DNA of 64,000 nucleotides from NCBI RefSeq assembly GCF_037038585.1, contig NC_092521.1, positions 50,290,398-50,354,397 on the forward strand, in the 5' to 3' direction. Under the pieces are notes generated by a model. It was not told where the DNA came from. It did no database searches and saw nothing but the letters and a program-made list of their open reading frames with translations. Of this stretch, positions 13,401 to 25,512 are shown piece by piece. The translations under genes were made by a program, and so were the position numbers. How positions within the stretch are numbered: the stretch's first letter is position 1; each line of letters begins with the position of its first letter. Source of the stretch: Patagioenas fasciata. Taxonomy: Eukaryota; Chordata; Aves; Columbiformes; Columbidae.

Positions 13401-16400
13401 GCCTGTGTCCCAGCAGGCTTTAGTGTAACTGGCTAAGCGGATTCAAAATACTCTGAAAACTAATGTTTTTTTCTTAACGCACGCTATGCAGTCACACATA
13501 TCTGTAAGCCAGTAAACATCTATAGAGTATAGACTTCAGACAAGCAAGGAATTTCTTATTAGCAAGAATTCAGCTAGTGTAGCGATGCGTGTGGACTCAT
13601 GGGCAGAACAGTGAAGGAGATGACATTGAGTAGCCTGAAACTAGGGGCTCCCTGTCCCTGGAAGTCCTTACTGGGAATTCAAGGGGTATCTCACTTCCCA
13701 ACCTAATCTGGCCCTTTACAACACTCCAAGCCACCAGCAAATATTGAGATTCAAAGCTGAAAAGTGAAGTTTTAGTTAATGAGTGAGAGAAACAGCATCA
13801 GAAATTTTGGTCAAAGTATGTTTGGAACTGCTGGACAAAATAAGATATAAATCACATTTATTAGCCTGCAATCAATAAGGAAACAAGCACAGCTTAAAAA
13901 CATATTTAACATTGTTCTCGGGATGTAGTGGTCTACAGTGTGTTGGGTGGGCAGGAGGACAAAAATAATAAAGTAGTTTCTGAATTGCTTCTTTTCCTGT
14001 TCTCACTTTCTTCCTGACTCATCTAATATCTGTTTACACCGGAATTCTCATGTGGCCTCTTAGTACAATGTAATGTCTCTTTTGAACCCAACACCAACAA
14101 AAAATGGACAGAAATCTCACCTACACCATATGAATTTTATACTTGTTGGCATAAACCTGCCTGTTGGGTGCTGTTTGCATGAGAGAAGCTGACAATAGTC
14201 AATGTGAGCCTACTATCAATTTCATCACCTTTCTTCTCTTCAGACTAAGTCCTCCAAGACACTCACTCTTTCTCACAATGTCTTTTTGCCTCTAGCCTAT
14301 AAATGATATACTGAAGATGATGTCTAACAGTAATATCACTAAGGACAGTTAATGGTAATAGTGACGTTAGCCAACACGTGTATTTTCTTCTGCTCCTTTC
14401 CATTTATACCTGAAAATAAGAGTTGTTCTCATAAACTTCGCTGTGAGTAAAAGAAAGCCGCTATGTTCCCCATGCTGTGTTTGTGCATGCACTTCTTGTG
14501 TAAATAGAAGCGTGGATTTACACAGCATTGTATTTTCATGCAGATTAAATTGTGTAAGCAGCTCTTGGATATTTTCCAAGTTTTATAGGCTTTTTCAGCA
14601 TCCCTATTGCTATTTTCTAGAGCCCTCTGGTGGGGGGAAAATAGAAAAAATATGAAGTGTGAACTTACTGATAGGGAAAACACGATAAACTGGAAAGGAA
14701 CGTTTTTTTTTTGCCATGAGGCTAACATCACATACACTGTATACAAGAGAGCCTTTGTTATTTTGGAACCACAGAGAACATTCACTGTATTAACAGGATA
14801 TATACTAGAATGAGGTCAGCCACTTATTCAATGAGTTAATTTATAGAGAAATAAGAAGAGTGGGCAAAGATCCTGTTCCTCACCATTTGAGAAGCCTGAT
14901 GAGTTCAGGATGTGCATTTGTTCTTTCTCAGAATCAGAAAAAGGGAAGCCCAGAATGTTATATCAAAAGAAGAAATAACTTTTCTGTTTCTTCCACGGGA
15001 TTAAGTCACTAGCCGACAGAACGCAGAGAACTGTTTCAACAATGTTTTTTTGGATTGCATGAGCAAGTCATATGAATCTTCAGTTGGCACTGAGGAGAGA
15101 GATTTCTTCTTTGATCAGGGTGGAAATATTTAAAGCAAAAAGTTGTTTTCTTCTGAAACTTCTCATTAAGGCTCTTTTGAAAGCCCCAGTATATTTTGTC
15201 TTCCTTTTTTCTGACAAGTCTTCAGGCTGCTGGGGGTGGTGAGGGGAACTGGCAAGTGCTGAAGGCAGAAACCGGCACCCCGCTACGTGAGGCCTCACTT
15301 TTATGTTAAAGTCCCTACAAGCAAAGCCCTTTGTTAAAGGCCCACAAGACTCAGTTTGGCACCACATAACCGCTGGAGTCCTCCTGTAGTCTGGAGAATC
15401 AGACCATTTAAAAGCAAAAAGAGGAAGAGACACAAGTCTAAATTCTAATTGCAGTGGGAAATACTTCTAGTGCTTCAATTCCCCTTTGCGTCAGAATGGA
15501 AAGCCATCACAAAGTTTAGCTTATTCAGAATGTGCATTTTATTATCTGGGGTTTTCTGCTCAGATAATGATTGCACAGGACAATTTTTCCAAACCAGATG
15601 GCTTGACTCTGGATTCTTTGATAATTGCCTTGTTTTCTAGAGGAATTCTTGAAGATAAAATTTGTGGATTACCATCACTGTAACACAGGACATTTTTACT
15701 GGATTTCCCTAGGGTGGATGATGTAACCAACCATTGAAAGTTGCTTATCATCTTGCATTTTTCCTTAGCTTCTGCAAACAACTTCCACTCCATATATACA
15801 GAGACCCACTTGCAGAATTTGTCCATGCGTGCTGAGATTTGCCTGTATCTTCTGTCACATCTAGCTACCTGGAGTTCAGACTACGCAGGATAACTTTAGC
15901 CTTAACATTTCAGATTTCCTAACGTATTTTAGGCACAACTGGTAAGCCAAGGAGGTCTTTAAGTGTTCACATAGTTGACCTGAAATGGGCATTACTAATC
16001 AAGAGAAATCAACTAAGAGTGGTTCTGCTCCACAGCTGAAGTGGTTCTGACTTGATACACTGAGCTCCATGGCAGCAAAAACTGTGTATGTCTATCTGTG
16101 ATGTGGGATTTAATTGAGGAATTGAAATACATCCATTCCAGTAGGCAGACTTGAGCAGTAAAATGCCATGGAGCACAGGATCTCAGTGTGGCAGTCTCAT
16201 TAGCAGTCTCATTTTGTTTGCAGGATGGTACGGCTCCCCTGTGGATTGCATCGCAGATGGGTCACAGTGAAGTGGTGCGAGTAATGCTGCTCCGGGGAGC
16301 TGAGCGAGACGCTGCACGGGATGTGAGTAGCACCTCATCCTGCACTCTGTCTGCAGCTTAACACTTCCTAGCTTTTTTTTTTTTTAGGCTGCAAGTCTGC

Positions 16401-19400
16401 CTGAATGGATGCCCAGTGTCCTCAGAGTCTGCCCGGTTTTCCAGGCTATAAAGTCCCACCATGGGGTCCCTTTTTCCTTTTGTGTCTGGGACAGCTTCCT
16501 AGAAGGATCTCCTGGAATAAGGGAGTGGAAATGTCCATATAAATGAGAGGCAAAAGTGCTATATGGTGTCACTGCTTCATTTCACTCTGAAGTTTTCACC
16601 TGTCAGAGTAACAATCCTCCAGATGCCCTCAAAGCAGCAGTATAAGTTGTGGAGGTGCCTCCTCAAAGATGATGAACAGAGGATGCTTTCCTCTCAGAGG
16701 TGTGGGGGAGAGCTGGCGTTTCCTTCCAGCCAAGGGGAATACAGGTAAAGCATTGGTAACACCTGAACTGACCTTCCTCTCTCTTTTAAAGGATGGTACA
16801 ACTGCTTTACTGAAGGCTGCCATTAAAGGGTACAACAATGTGATAGAGGAGTTGCTGAAATTCTCTCCCACGCTTGGCCTGCTGAAGGTTAGTAGTGAAA
16901 CACACAGATTTTAAGCAGCAACTCCAGAAGGCAAAGCGTCTGATGAAAGATCTGGCATTTATGGCTGTACCAGTGGAAGACAATAAGGAGCTTGAGCGCA
17001 AAAAAAGTCAACAGAAAAATGAAATTATCTTATTTAGCCTTTAATGCCACACACAAACTAATCTTTTCAAACAAAATTGTGCATTTGATTTGTGGAAGGG
17101 GAAAGCACACTGTGTCATAAAAAAACTCCTGCTTTTCGTCATCTGATTTTATTTCTACTGTAAATGGACTGCTGTCAATGGTTCAGCTTCTAGAATTCTA
17201 CCCAGTTCAATATTTTATTTAGCCAGCAAAATAGTATTCTAAGAGAACTGTTCTGAGCAGAGTCTCTATGTGATTTTGTTTTCTTTTTAATTCAAAAAAT
17301 GACTTGAAAAGTAACAGATATTTGGAGGGTGCTTTTTACAAGCTGATCTAATTTTATGTGCCTATAAATCACACACTTAGCCTCTGTGCGTGCAACTAAT
17401 TGGCATTTTTATGTACTTGAAAATCCAGGTGGCATTAACTTACTTGATAATTGCAAGTATGAAATAGCTTCCACGCCTATTTGAACTGTCAGTTTGCAGC
17501 CACAAACAAAAAGCCAGCCATAAAATATCACCATTCAGCTGTCTGACATTGAGACCATTAATCATCAGAGAAAGAAGATAAAATGCACAGATGGTTTCCA
17601 TTACTGCTTGTACTTCTGTTTCACTTGCTAATGGCTGATTTTGCCAGGCAGAAGCAAGTGCTGTGTTCATTTCACCTCTAATCTATGGACAAGGGTAATT
17701 TTTAAAAGGAAATATTGCTGTGGTGAAGTGAACTTGACTCTCATTTTTATTAAAGCATTTAAAATCACCTCCTTCACAGCCCACTCACCTGCCAGCGCCC
17801 TGTCTAAATCAGACCCTATACCTTTGATGACCTAACCTCTGCCATGTTACTTCTTTCTGGTTCATAGGTTTGCTCTTTGCAAACATTTGTGTTTCAGTGC
17901 CTTTTTGATTTCTTCCCATGCATGCTACAAATGTCTCCCATGGTATTTTCTAGAATGGGACCTCTGCTCTCCACGCAGCCGTCCTGAGCGGCAACGCGAG
18001 GACAGTGGCACTGCTTCTTGAAGCTGGAGCTGACCCGTGCCTGAGGAACAAGGTACATCCTGGAACACCGTCCCTGGTGCGGAGCAGCTAGGAAGAACCG
18101 AGCGATGGAGCTCTGTGTGCCAGAGAGGCGGTGGCAGCCCACATTTCTATGCTGGTCTGTGGTTGCCTCTTGATCCTCTCCTGAAGCACCACCGCTTGGC
18201 CCATGTGTTTCTGTATACAGCCATCTATAAGGGTGCGAGGCAGTGCCACTGCTGATGCTGGTTCTTGCCAAATTACATCAGTCTGAGAATAACTAAACCA
18301 CTCACTCACTCAAGAGTCACAGATTAAATTGTCCACTAGTCACGGGTTAGCTAGGTTGTATTTTAGGGAAACAATAATCTGTTACTGTTTTGATAAATCA
18401 TAATTTATACTAATAACTCCATATAGATGGGTAAGTGGGCAAAATGTGTTATCTGGGTGCCTCTGATAAGAAAACTTGGCTAGAATTCAGCATATTGCTG
18501 CTACAAAAAAAATCCCAAATTACATGCATCTTTCCAATATCTTACTGTAAATATGTTAGTTTCTTGAACTAGATTCACATTATTTTTATAACAGAAACTT
18601 TTGTGCAGAAAACTTGTCCTGGTTTTATTCTGTAAATTGTTTTAACAGTACATATTTGATGATTTCCATGAAAATGTCTTCCTCTGAATTGTGTTTATGA
18701 ACTATTTGCCACTAGTATTTGACATCTGTCTGGGTTTGTTAAGCTGTGAATGGGTGGTTTGGTGTTTACTTCTGGTTTATGACTGGGTGGATGAAAGTCT
18801 GTAACACAAGTAATGCAGCAGGAACCTTCTAAATGTTTCAGTCCTTTAATACAAGACCTGTGCCTGTTATTTATGTATCATTCCACTTGATGGCAGCAGA
18901 GTTAATGCCACTCATACAGTAATTCGCATTTATAGGCATTTTGTTTTGATATTAACCCAAAAAATGTGCAAGATTCTTCTGCTACTAATGGTGATTTACA
19001 GCAGAAGGGCATGCAATATAAGAAAGTCTATGGCTGTAACTTCTTCTACTGATTTTTTTTTTTTTTTATAAACACATGCAGTTTGGAACAAGAGTACATT
19101 TGCAGGACAAAATTACTGATTTTCAGAAGTAGGTTCATTATAAATACTTCATGATACCAAAATTGTGTACAATCAATGCAGAAGACCAAACTCTGATGTT
19201 CTATTGCCAGTCCTACAGAATAGTACTGACTAGTTCATAGCAATTAAAGTTTGGATTTTCATGGACCTCGGCACTTAAAGACTTGCCTCATCTCCCCTAA
19301 AAATCAGCTGCTATGCTCTCTCTTACTTCTGGGGCAGAAGCATAGGCAGCCCAAGGGATACACCATTTAGCCTGGACTGTCAGCACAGAATAAGCTGACC

Positions 19401-19696
19401 ACTCAAATCCCATGTTGGGATTATTTTGAAGACTTAAGTTAGACTTGCACACTGAAAGGTGATTTCTTAAGATATCTCCAACAGTGCCATAGACAACAAC
19501 GGAATTAACACATCATTATAATGCCTAGTGCCATCTTCTTTAGAGCATAAGGCTTTTAAACCATGTTTTGGAAATATTCATTTCTGCTAACCTCAATGTT
19601 TTCTTGTTCCAGGCAAATGAATTGCCAGCAGAACTAACAAAAAATGAACGCATCCTCCGACTTCTCCGCATGAAGGAAAAGCAAAGGAAAAGCTAA
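1319..19696 (+). CDS. ANKRD29: ANKRD29, 3' part of gene (last seven coding exons)
   Basis: Ankyrin repeat domain-containing protein 29, a small protein built almost wholly of ankyrin repeats; its molecular role is not established. Coding segments are 1319-1417, 8313-8411, 11325-11423, 16224-16322, 16792-16887, 17954-18052 and 19613-19696. They join in phase 0 to 224 codons plus TAA. Ankyrin signatures recur in every exon but the last (ALFFAAQQGH-like, GHxxVVxxLL, LLEAGAD). The last exon holds the family tail ELPAELTKNERILRLLR. The known human protein is about 301 residues, so about 77 N-terminal residues in upstream exons lie before position 1. Every intron has GT-AG borders. Recognition rests on recalled family sequence, with very high similarity in every exon. 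The gene points toward NPC1 in the same orientation, as in the human locus. Confidence 0.96.
1418..8312. other. ANKRD29 intron of 6.9 kb
   Basis: No exon or RNA gene seen. It contains one CR1 fragment (5238-5405), a short AT-rich patch around 4550-4600 and scattered homopolymer runs. Open frames of 60-110 codons occur on both strands without family resemblance. Confidence 0.75.
5238..5405 (-). mobile_element. CR1 LINE 3' fragment (reverse orientation)
   Basis: Begins with the reverse complement of a CR1 3' end: ATCATAGAACGTCCTGAGTT, then GGAAGGGACC, AAAGATCATAGAGTCCAGC and a diverged 3'-end-proximal body. CR1 is the dominant non-LTR retrotransposon of birds and reptiles, and copies are nearly always 5'-truncated, as here. 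The outer boundary near 5400 is approximate because the homology fades. Confidence 0.8.
8313..8411 (+). CDS. ANKRD29: ANKRD29 coding exon, ankyrin repeat
   Basis: A 99-bp phase-0 exon beginning DGGTALLAACQYGHAKVV and ending HGANIHDQLY. Acceptor ttttcgcag, donor gtgagt. One ankyrin repeat of 33 residues. Confidence 0.95.
8412..11324. other. ANKRD29 intron of 2.9 kb
   Basis: No exon, repeat family or RNA gene recognised. A small perfect hairpin (CTTCAGCC/GGCTGAAG with a 5-nt loop) lies at 10861-10881. Confidence 0.7.
11325..11423 (+). CDS. ANKRD29: ANKRD29 coding exon, ankyrin repeat
   Basis: A 99-bp phase-0 exon beginning DGASAIFLAAQGGYLDVI and ending SGAKVNQPRQ. Acceptor gttcttag, donor gtaagc. 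One ankyrin repeat of 33 residues. Confidence 0.95.
11424..16223. other. ANKRD29 intron of 4.8 kb
   Basis: No exon recognised. The 12,899-13,346 segment is unusually stop-poor, with four overlapping open frames of 72-117 codons on both strands, and is more GC-rich than its surroundings. I cannot assign it to a family. Confidence 0.7.
16224..16322 (+). CDS. ANKRD29: ANKRD29 coding exon, ankyrin repeat
   Basis: A 99-bp phase-0 exon beginning DGTAPLWIASQMGHSEVV and ending GAERDAARD. Acceptor tttgcag, donor gtgagt. One ankyrin repeat of 33 residues. Confidence 0.95.
16323..17953. other. Two short ANKRD29 introns flanking the 96-bp exon
   Basis: Introns 16323-16791 (469 bp) and 16888-17953 (1066 bp). 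No repeat or RNA gene seen; there is a T run at about 16372-16385. Confidence 0.75.
16792..16887 (+). CDS. ANKRD29: ANKRD29 coding exon, 32-residue ankyrin repeat
   Basis: A 96-bp phase-0 exon, one codon shorter than its neighbours, beginning DGTTALLKAAIKGYNNVI and ending FSPTLGLLK. The usual GAD hairpin at the end of the repeat is replaced by SPTLG, as in the human protein. The preceding intron is only 469 bp. Acceptor ttttaaag, donor gttagt. Confidence 0.95.
17954..18052 (+). CDS. ANKRD29: ANKRD29 coding exon, ankyrin repeat
   Basis: A 99-bp phase-0 exon beginning NGTSALHAAVLSGNARTV and ending EAGADPCLRNK. Acceptor attttctag, donor gtacat. It is visibly more GC-rich than the surrounding intron. 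Confidence 0.95.
18053..19612. other. Last ANKRD29 intron, 1.56 kb
   Basis: AT-rich intron with a T run near 19052-19067. No exon, RNA gene or repeat family recognised. Confidence 0.75.
19613..19696 (+). CDS. ANKRD29: ANKRD29 terminal coding exon and stop
   Basis: Begins ANELPAELTKNERILRLLR and ends in a basic tail, MKEKQRKS, before TAA at 19694-19696. Acceptor cttgttccag. This is the capping helix after the last ankyrin repeat, and it matches the family's C-terminus in length and content. Confidence 0.95.
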   Translation, partial: ANELPAELTKNERILRLLRMKEKQRKS

Positions 19697-21030
19697 TGCA
19701 GCCCTCTAGCAAACTGGTTTGACAGAGATGTGCCCTGACCGCAGTCGCATGACAGTAAACCCTGACAGTTGCCCGAAAAGGGCTTGTTGGAACAGTTTGC
19801 AGAACTGATCAGCCTCTCCAGCACATGCTCCCTGAACACACAAGGCCCTTGCCATGGGGTCACCACGGGCTGGGGCCTCCGCCTGGCATTGCTGAGCACA
19901 GAAAGACTGCAGTGGGAGCAGGGTTTGGCCTGGGAGCTGCGTTTACACCACCTGTACTCCAGCATCCCACCAGTCCCAGCACCCACGTTTGCTCTTCTGC
20001 GTCTGCAGCGTACGCATCCCCACACACACAAGCACTCCCACCGTTTCAGACACATGTTCCTGTACTGGTATGGCTACACACCCATAATGGATACTTCAGG
20101 GTGCTCTTGTGGGTCAGGAGGACTCAGCCCTTGTGCCAAAAGGACGTCCAGATCTCCCAGCTGTTTGGATGCAGTCGGTCCTGGGGGAGCCCCATGGTGC
20201 TGCTGCCCTCCCTTTGCTGGCAGAGCTGGTTCAGAACATTCCTCTCTACCTCCAAGTGCTGCGTGGGGCTAGAGGTGAAATCTCACCTGCAACATCTCAA
20301 AGGGAAACATCTCCTGCCAGCCCAGGGCTTTGGTAACGTTTTGGCTACTACTTGAAGCTCCACAGAAATGCTCCAGAGCATTACAAATTATGCCAAAAGC
20401 TATCAACCAAACAATAAGCAAGGAGATGTCCTCCTCAGTCGTAGCATCCTGATCTGTCAATCTGTCCAGCAACAGAAACACAGCAGAGCAGTTGGCAGCA
20501 TTTTGTGATGCATTTGCAGTGCTTTGGGGGTCCATCCCCAAGCCTACAGTCTACATATGTGCATTTCGGTGGGTAGGGGAGGACCAGTTACTGAGCAAAC
20601 CAACCAGGACGTATCATTCACTGATGCAAGTACACAGAAAATTAGCTGTTGGGTACAACAGCATAGATGTGAGATAAGTAGTATACATGTGTTCTGCACA
20701 CGCATAAATGTGACACTATGGTTTAGAACCCACAGCTACTATGCAATGCACTTGTTCCTCAGGACTGTGACGGGAGTTAAGGGAGAAGTGTGCAGTGTAC
20801 AGGTGTTTCAACAGCTGGTGAGAGGGCTACATGTAGCTGCACTTGAACAGGCCCACTAATTAATGTGGGCATGGAAAGTGAAGGCCTAACAGCAATTTTG
20901 GCCTTTGTTGTGGTTGAGACGCTTAGACATGCTACTAGTGCCTGTGTGGGGAAGGCAGTGCTAATTGTAGATGGTTTGTGAAGAGCTATGTTTTAACCAT
21001 ATTGCTGTAAGACACCCCATTAAAACTCAG
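19697..21030 (+). other. ANKRD29: ANKRD29 3' UTR (minimum extent)
   Basis: Sequence after the ANKRD29 stop. The first canonical-variant poly(A) hexamer is ATTAAA at 21019-21024, giving a 3' UTR of about 1.3 kb. Open frames of 110-176 codons on both strands here follow from a GC-rich, stop-poor stretch at 19,760-20,350 and resemble no known protein. The end point is inferred; the transcript may continue to a later AATAAA. Confidence 0.55.
21019..21024 (+). terminator. ANKRD29: Candidate ANKRD29 poly(A) signal (ATTAAA)
   Basis: First AATAAA/ATTAAA hexamer after the stop codon, followed by a T-rich stretch with TTATTTTTGCTGT. Alternatives further on are AATAAA at 24551-24556 and at 24750-24755. 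Confidence 0.4.
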
Positions 21031-21334
21031 TTATTTTTGCTGTATAAACAGTATATACTAAGTCCTGTTAGCCACAAAAAACATTAGAGATTATTTTGTA
21101 GTGAGTTGAGGTATAGCGTTAGTTCAGTGCATAAATCCAGGCACTTTACCTGCCTTCAAACCTTAGCAATTTACTGAAAAATTGCGTTAAAAGTTGAAGA
21201 CAGAGAAGATTGTAGAGAAGCAAAATGTTCCCCATTTAAACAATGTCTGCCTGGGACTCAACTGAATTCTTGCACTTTTGCTTCAGTTAGTTAAAAAAAA
21301 GAAAAAAAAAAAAAAAGGAAAAAAAAAAGCTTTT

Positions 21335-21379
21335 AGTGAGCTAGCACAAATGAATGTAGTGAGCTCCACAAATGAATGT
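21335..21379. repeat. Imperfect tandem duplication, 23 + 22 bp
   Basis: Two adjacent copies, 21335-21357 and 21358-21379, share AGTGAGCT and CACAAATGAATGT and differ by a small indel or substitution between those blocks. They sit immediately after an A-rich run, a common place for replication slippage. Confidence 0.8.
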
Positions 21380-24300
21380 AGTTTACTTAGTGCAAATTAG
21401 CCATATATATTACCAAATCATAATGCTATTCTTTTTATGAGTAACTTAGGTAAGAAGTTCTAGTGAAGAGAACAGAAGTGGGCAAACCTTTGCTTGGGAG
21501 CTGGAATTGCTATTCAGTTTCTATTCAGCATTAGAAAGGAAAACTTTAAGTTTTCCAACAAAATAAGAAGACACCAGAAAAATCTGTTTGTTTAGGTAAT
21601 TCATGCTGCTGTATTTTAAAATTAAAATAATGTTGTGCCTAACAGAAACTTGCAGACAAACTGGTACAGTACCAAAGAATTATGCAAGATGCTTAGAGGA
21701 TGATTGCATCCAGGGTTCAATTATGCAAAAGACTAAAAAGTACTGAGCATGCAGAAATCTCAAGAGCCTTATTGGGACTTCAAGTTGCACAGCATATTGT
21801 GAGACTGGACTCTAACTTGTTTAAAAATCAATGCTGGAGAGGATAGGTTTATTTGGAGCCCCCAGTGGGCTGAAGTGAACATACTATTTTGGAGAATACC
21901 AGAGGGACTCCAGGCAGTCTGGCCTCAATATTGATCTTTATCCCATAAGTTTCTTCAAATCAACAGCTGGAAACAACCACACTCTTAAGATTAAAAGCCC
22001 TTTCACAGTTGTAAAGGAGAAGGATAATCATTAGAAGGTCTTCAGCAGTCATGCTGGGTGAGTAATAAATACTCTTAATATCAAATAGACTGTAGTGATC
22101 AATCAATCTTCCTAAAAAATGTGGAAGCCTCTACTGTTGGGGAGGGTGTTCTATTTTTCTCTGATGATAGAGCATAAGAGAAAGGACAGGGCAAGCCAAC
22201 AGCCGTTCCATGACAGCTGAAATAAGTAAGCTGAGACAACAACATGCAGGTTGCCAGTATCTGCAAGTGGCCTCTCTGCCAGGCATATTTTCTTGTGAGA
22301 GGTCTGACCCCAAAGGGAGCAACTACTCAGCAAAGAGCTGCTTCTTGAACTATACCTGTCCATGGGAAGATGGTTTTTTGCTCCTCGCCATTTAGAGAAG
22401 GAATTCCCAGGTTGTGTGTCCAGCTGTCTCCATGACTGGCCACCACAGCTGGGGCTCTCACACAACAAGCAAAGAATATCTGGAATGCTGCATCCCGTAG
22501 AGCGCATCTATCGTCCTTCTTCTGAGAGGATGCAGTTACCAGCTCCTTGGTTGTTTTGAGCAGTGTTGAGCTATAACTGGCTTTTCTTATTTCTAAACAG
22601 AATTTGAAATGTGAGGCTAGAACAGGTTGAAGGGAAAGGCTTTGTAGCTCCCTCCTCAGTCTTATGAGTGTTCACTGACATGGCATGCAGGCTGTGTGGG
22701 TCTCCACGGTGGAGAACAGGCAGTGAAGTCTTTCTCTGTCCTGTTCAAGCTGAAGTTGAATCTACCTTCAGCAAAGACACTATTCAGCCAACATGGGATT
22801 TTTAGCCATGGAAACATTCCTGTTGGGAGCATCTGTTTCGTGTGGGAGCCTTTGGAGAGAGGGCTGGTTTTAGTTTTGGGTTCCCTGTAACCAAAAGGTG
22901 CTTATTCTGCCTGTAGATGGGTTTGAAATTTGCAATACCATTTCTCACCATGCAGTGAGTTCTTAGTATTTATTGAGCTGCTGTTCTCTTTAAAGTGCTC
23001 AGTAAATACTGCTGTGGTTTGTTTGTTGTTCTGAAACGGAAACCTGCTTTCCCTTAGTAGCTGAAGTGATTCATTAATATTGACAGTAGCTCTTTGCATA
23101 GTTGTCGTGCCTTTTATGCAAGGCTTTCCAAGTGGTCTGCAGACACTACTATCTTTGTGTGTTCCAAAATGCATTGCTGGGGGAGGCAGGGAAATAGATT
23201 ATTTCATTCACTCACCAGTGAAACGCAGCAGCTGTTCATCAGTTCATGTCAATAGACAAGAGTAAATTTAGACTAGAAATTCAAGGGCACCAAATCCATT
23301 TCACAGTTGGCAGGGTGAAGGTGGGTACTATATAATGATGTGAAATAATCTGGGACAGAATAACAGGCCAGATTGGTTTTTGGGTGAGGTTTTGGGGTTT
23401 CTTTTCCCCGCAAAGTGCCATATATATATCTTACACCCCCCAAAAATGACCTCTACTAGCACACTGCTTTTTGGCTTGCCTCTCTGCACATTCAGATCCA
23501 GGGGCCCAGCCTGCTGGCCTCTCTACCTGGGATTTATGCAGGTGCTATAATATGATGACTTCCCATCAGCTGCAAGTGAGCATAAAGGATGTGAGACCGA
23601 GAACAGGCTACACAAATTAGTCAATGAGAAGTAGAGCATCTTTTTTTTTTTTTTAATTTCACTAGTATCGAACCATTGGAGAATGGGGATGAGCACAAGG
23701 AAAGGCCCATGTGGTATAGAGAGAAGTGGCATCTGATCAGTAACAAGGTATTGGTGTTGCCTCAGAGGTCTCAGATTCATGGAGCTCATCATTTAAGAGG
23801 ATCACTGCAGTGCAGTGTTGAGGGACATGTATTTAGTAATGATTAAAAAGACAATGTTGTACCTCCTAACTTGCACATGCTGTTCTTCCCTTGGAGTGAA
23901 AACATCTCACTACTCATCCACCCACCTTTGTTTAGTTTAGAAAAGCTGAGAGAGTTAGAGCAGCAGATCAAACAGCTGCAGGTCATGCTTAATGCACTTT
24001 AACAACAATGGTTATTTGCCTCAGAGTCAGGGCCTAATTGCAAGAATAATTCATGCATCTTTATTCAGCTGGTCATAGTGACTATTGGGAAATCCATAAG
24101 TAAACCAAATCTTATATTGTCTCAAATTTCAGAACTATTGTACAGAAAATGAGGTAGCACAAACCTCTTCCCATTTGTACTTCACTTAATATGAACACTG
24201 AGCAGATATAAAAAACTGCCTTTGTCTGGAACCCTTGAGTCAGTGTGTTAAAACATTAACATTTGCTGTGAGTCCAACCAAAGATTATACATGTGGCTCT

Positions 24301-25444
24301 TTTTTCCAGCAATGGAGTATTATACTGCACAAATGGGTCTAAATGGAGTTGTGCCTTCTCAGAGTGGTTCTGCATTTGGTCCTTGGAAATGTCACAATAG
24401 TTTCATACTTTTCTGAATTCCACTTTCTTTTGACCTGCCCTTTTCTGCATTTGATAAAAGCTATATAAATTTACCCAATTCCATGTAAGACTAATATTCT
24501 GCAACAGGAATGTTACTTTGCTAAAACACGGTTTTCCATACCATTGTTTCAATAAAAATTAATATACTACTTGGATTATCTTGTCTGCATACTTCAATAT
24601 TTCTTTCCTCCCTATTCTACTCTTTCTCTTTGTAGAATGCCAGAATTAATTTCCTGTTTACATAAAGACCACTTTATTCTACTCCACCTGATTGATTAGA
24701 TTTTTACTATTTTCCAGGTCTTTACAGATGAGATAGCATTCACAAAGCAAATAAAGCCAATGCCTTGGCTTGAGAAACAGGAAAATTTGATTAAGCAGGA
24801 CATAACAAGGTTTCTTTCAAAGATCCAGACACGAGTGACAGACTCCCCTTGATATTAACATCCCTTAGGTCTGATCTGATGGGAAGATTATAAAAAGCAA
24901 CTTAGGAACCAAAGGAATAAGACTACATTTTTATTCAGTTAGCCAAACATGTCTCGGTGGTTCTGTTATTATTCCTAGATGTAAAACTGGTCCTTACACT
25001 GATCTGACATACTTCAGCTTTGGGTTGTTTTTTTTTAAAAAAAGGCTACAACCTGCTGATACGCTTCTTATGGTACACAGTAGATTATGAACACTATGAG
25101 AGGGGAAAAGAGTCTACACTGAAAACCGTATTTTTGACCTTGTGTTTGACATCCCTGGCTTTTTGCCTCATTTCTACAATTTTCTGTTGTGGTGAGCTAC
25201 ATTTTAAATCATCATCAAAAATTCCTACAGCCACAACTCAGTAAAGCATCTCCATCAGTCAGAAAATACCAGGAGAAAGTGCTGTGACTTGTTGATGGCC
25301 TGAATTACTACTAGGATGAATTCTGGTAGCGGAAAGCTTCTTAATTTTGCACACTAAAGCATAGCCAAACAGTGTCAAGTGGTTGAAATGAGTGAAGATC
25401 ATTGTCTATTGGGGGAAAAAAAAAGCAAAAAAAAAGCTGAGATC

Positions 25445-25512
25445 CAAAAAAACCCCACCAAAACAAACCAACCAAACAAACCAACCAAAAACCAAACCCA
25501 AAACACAAAATT
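25445..25512. repeat. A/C-rich low-complexity tract
   Basis: An almost pure A/C stretch with repeated CCAACCAAACAAA-like units, preceded by A-runs. It may be the degenerate tail of a retroelement, but no element body is recognisable next to it. Confidence 0.7.

Noticed and set aside
19693-20355. Frames of 120-176 codons after the ANKRD29 stop
   Set aside because: They lie in the 3' UTR, overlap on both strands, lack splice logic and match no recognised family.
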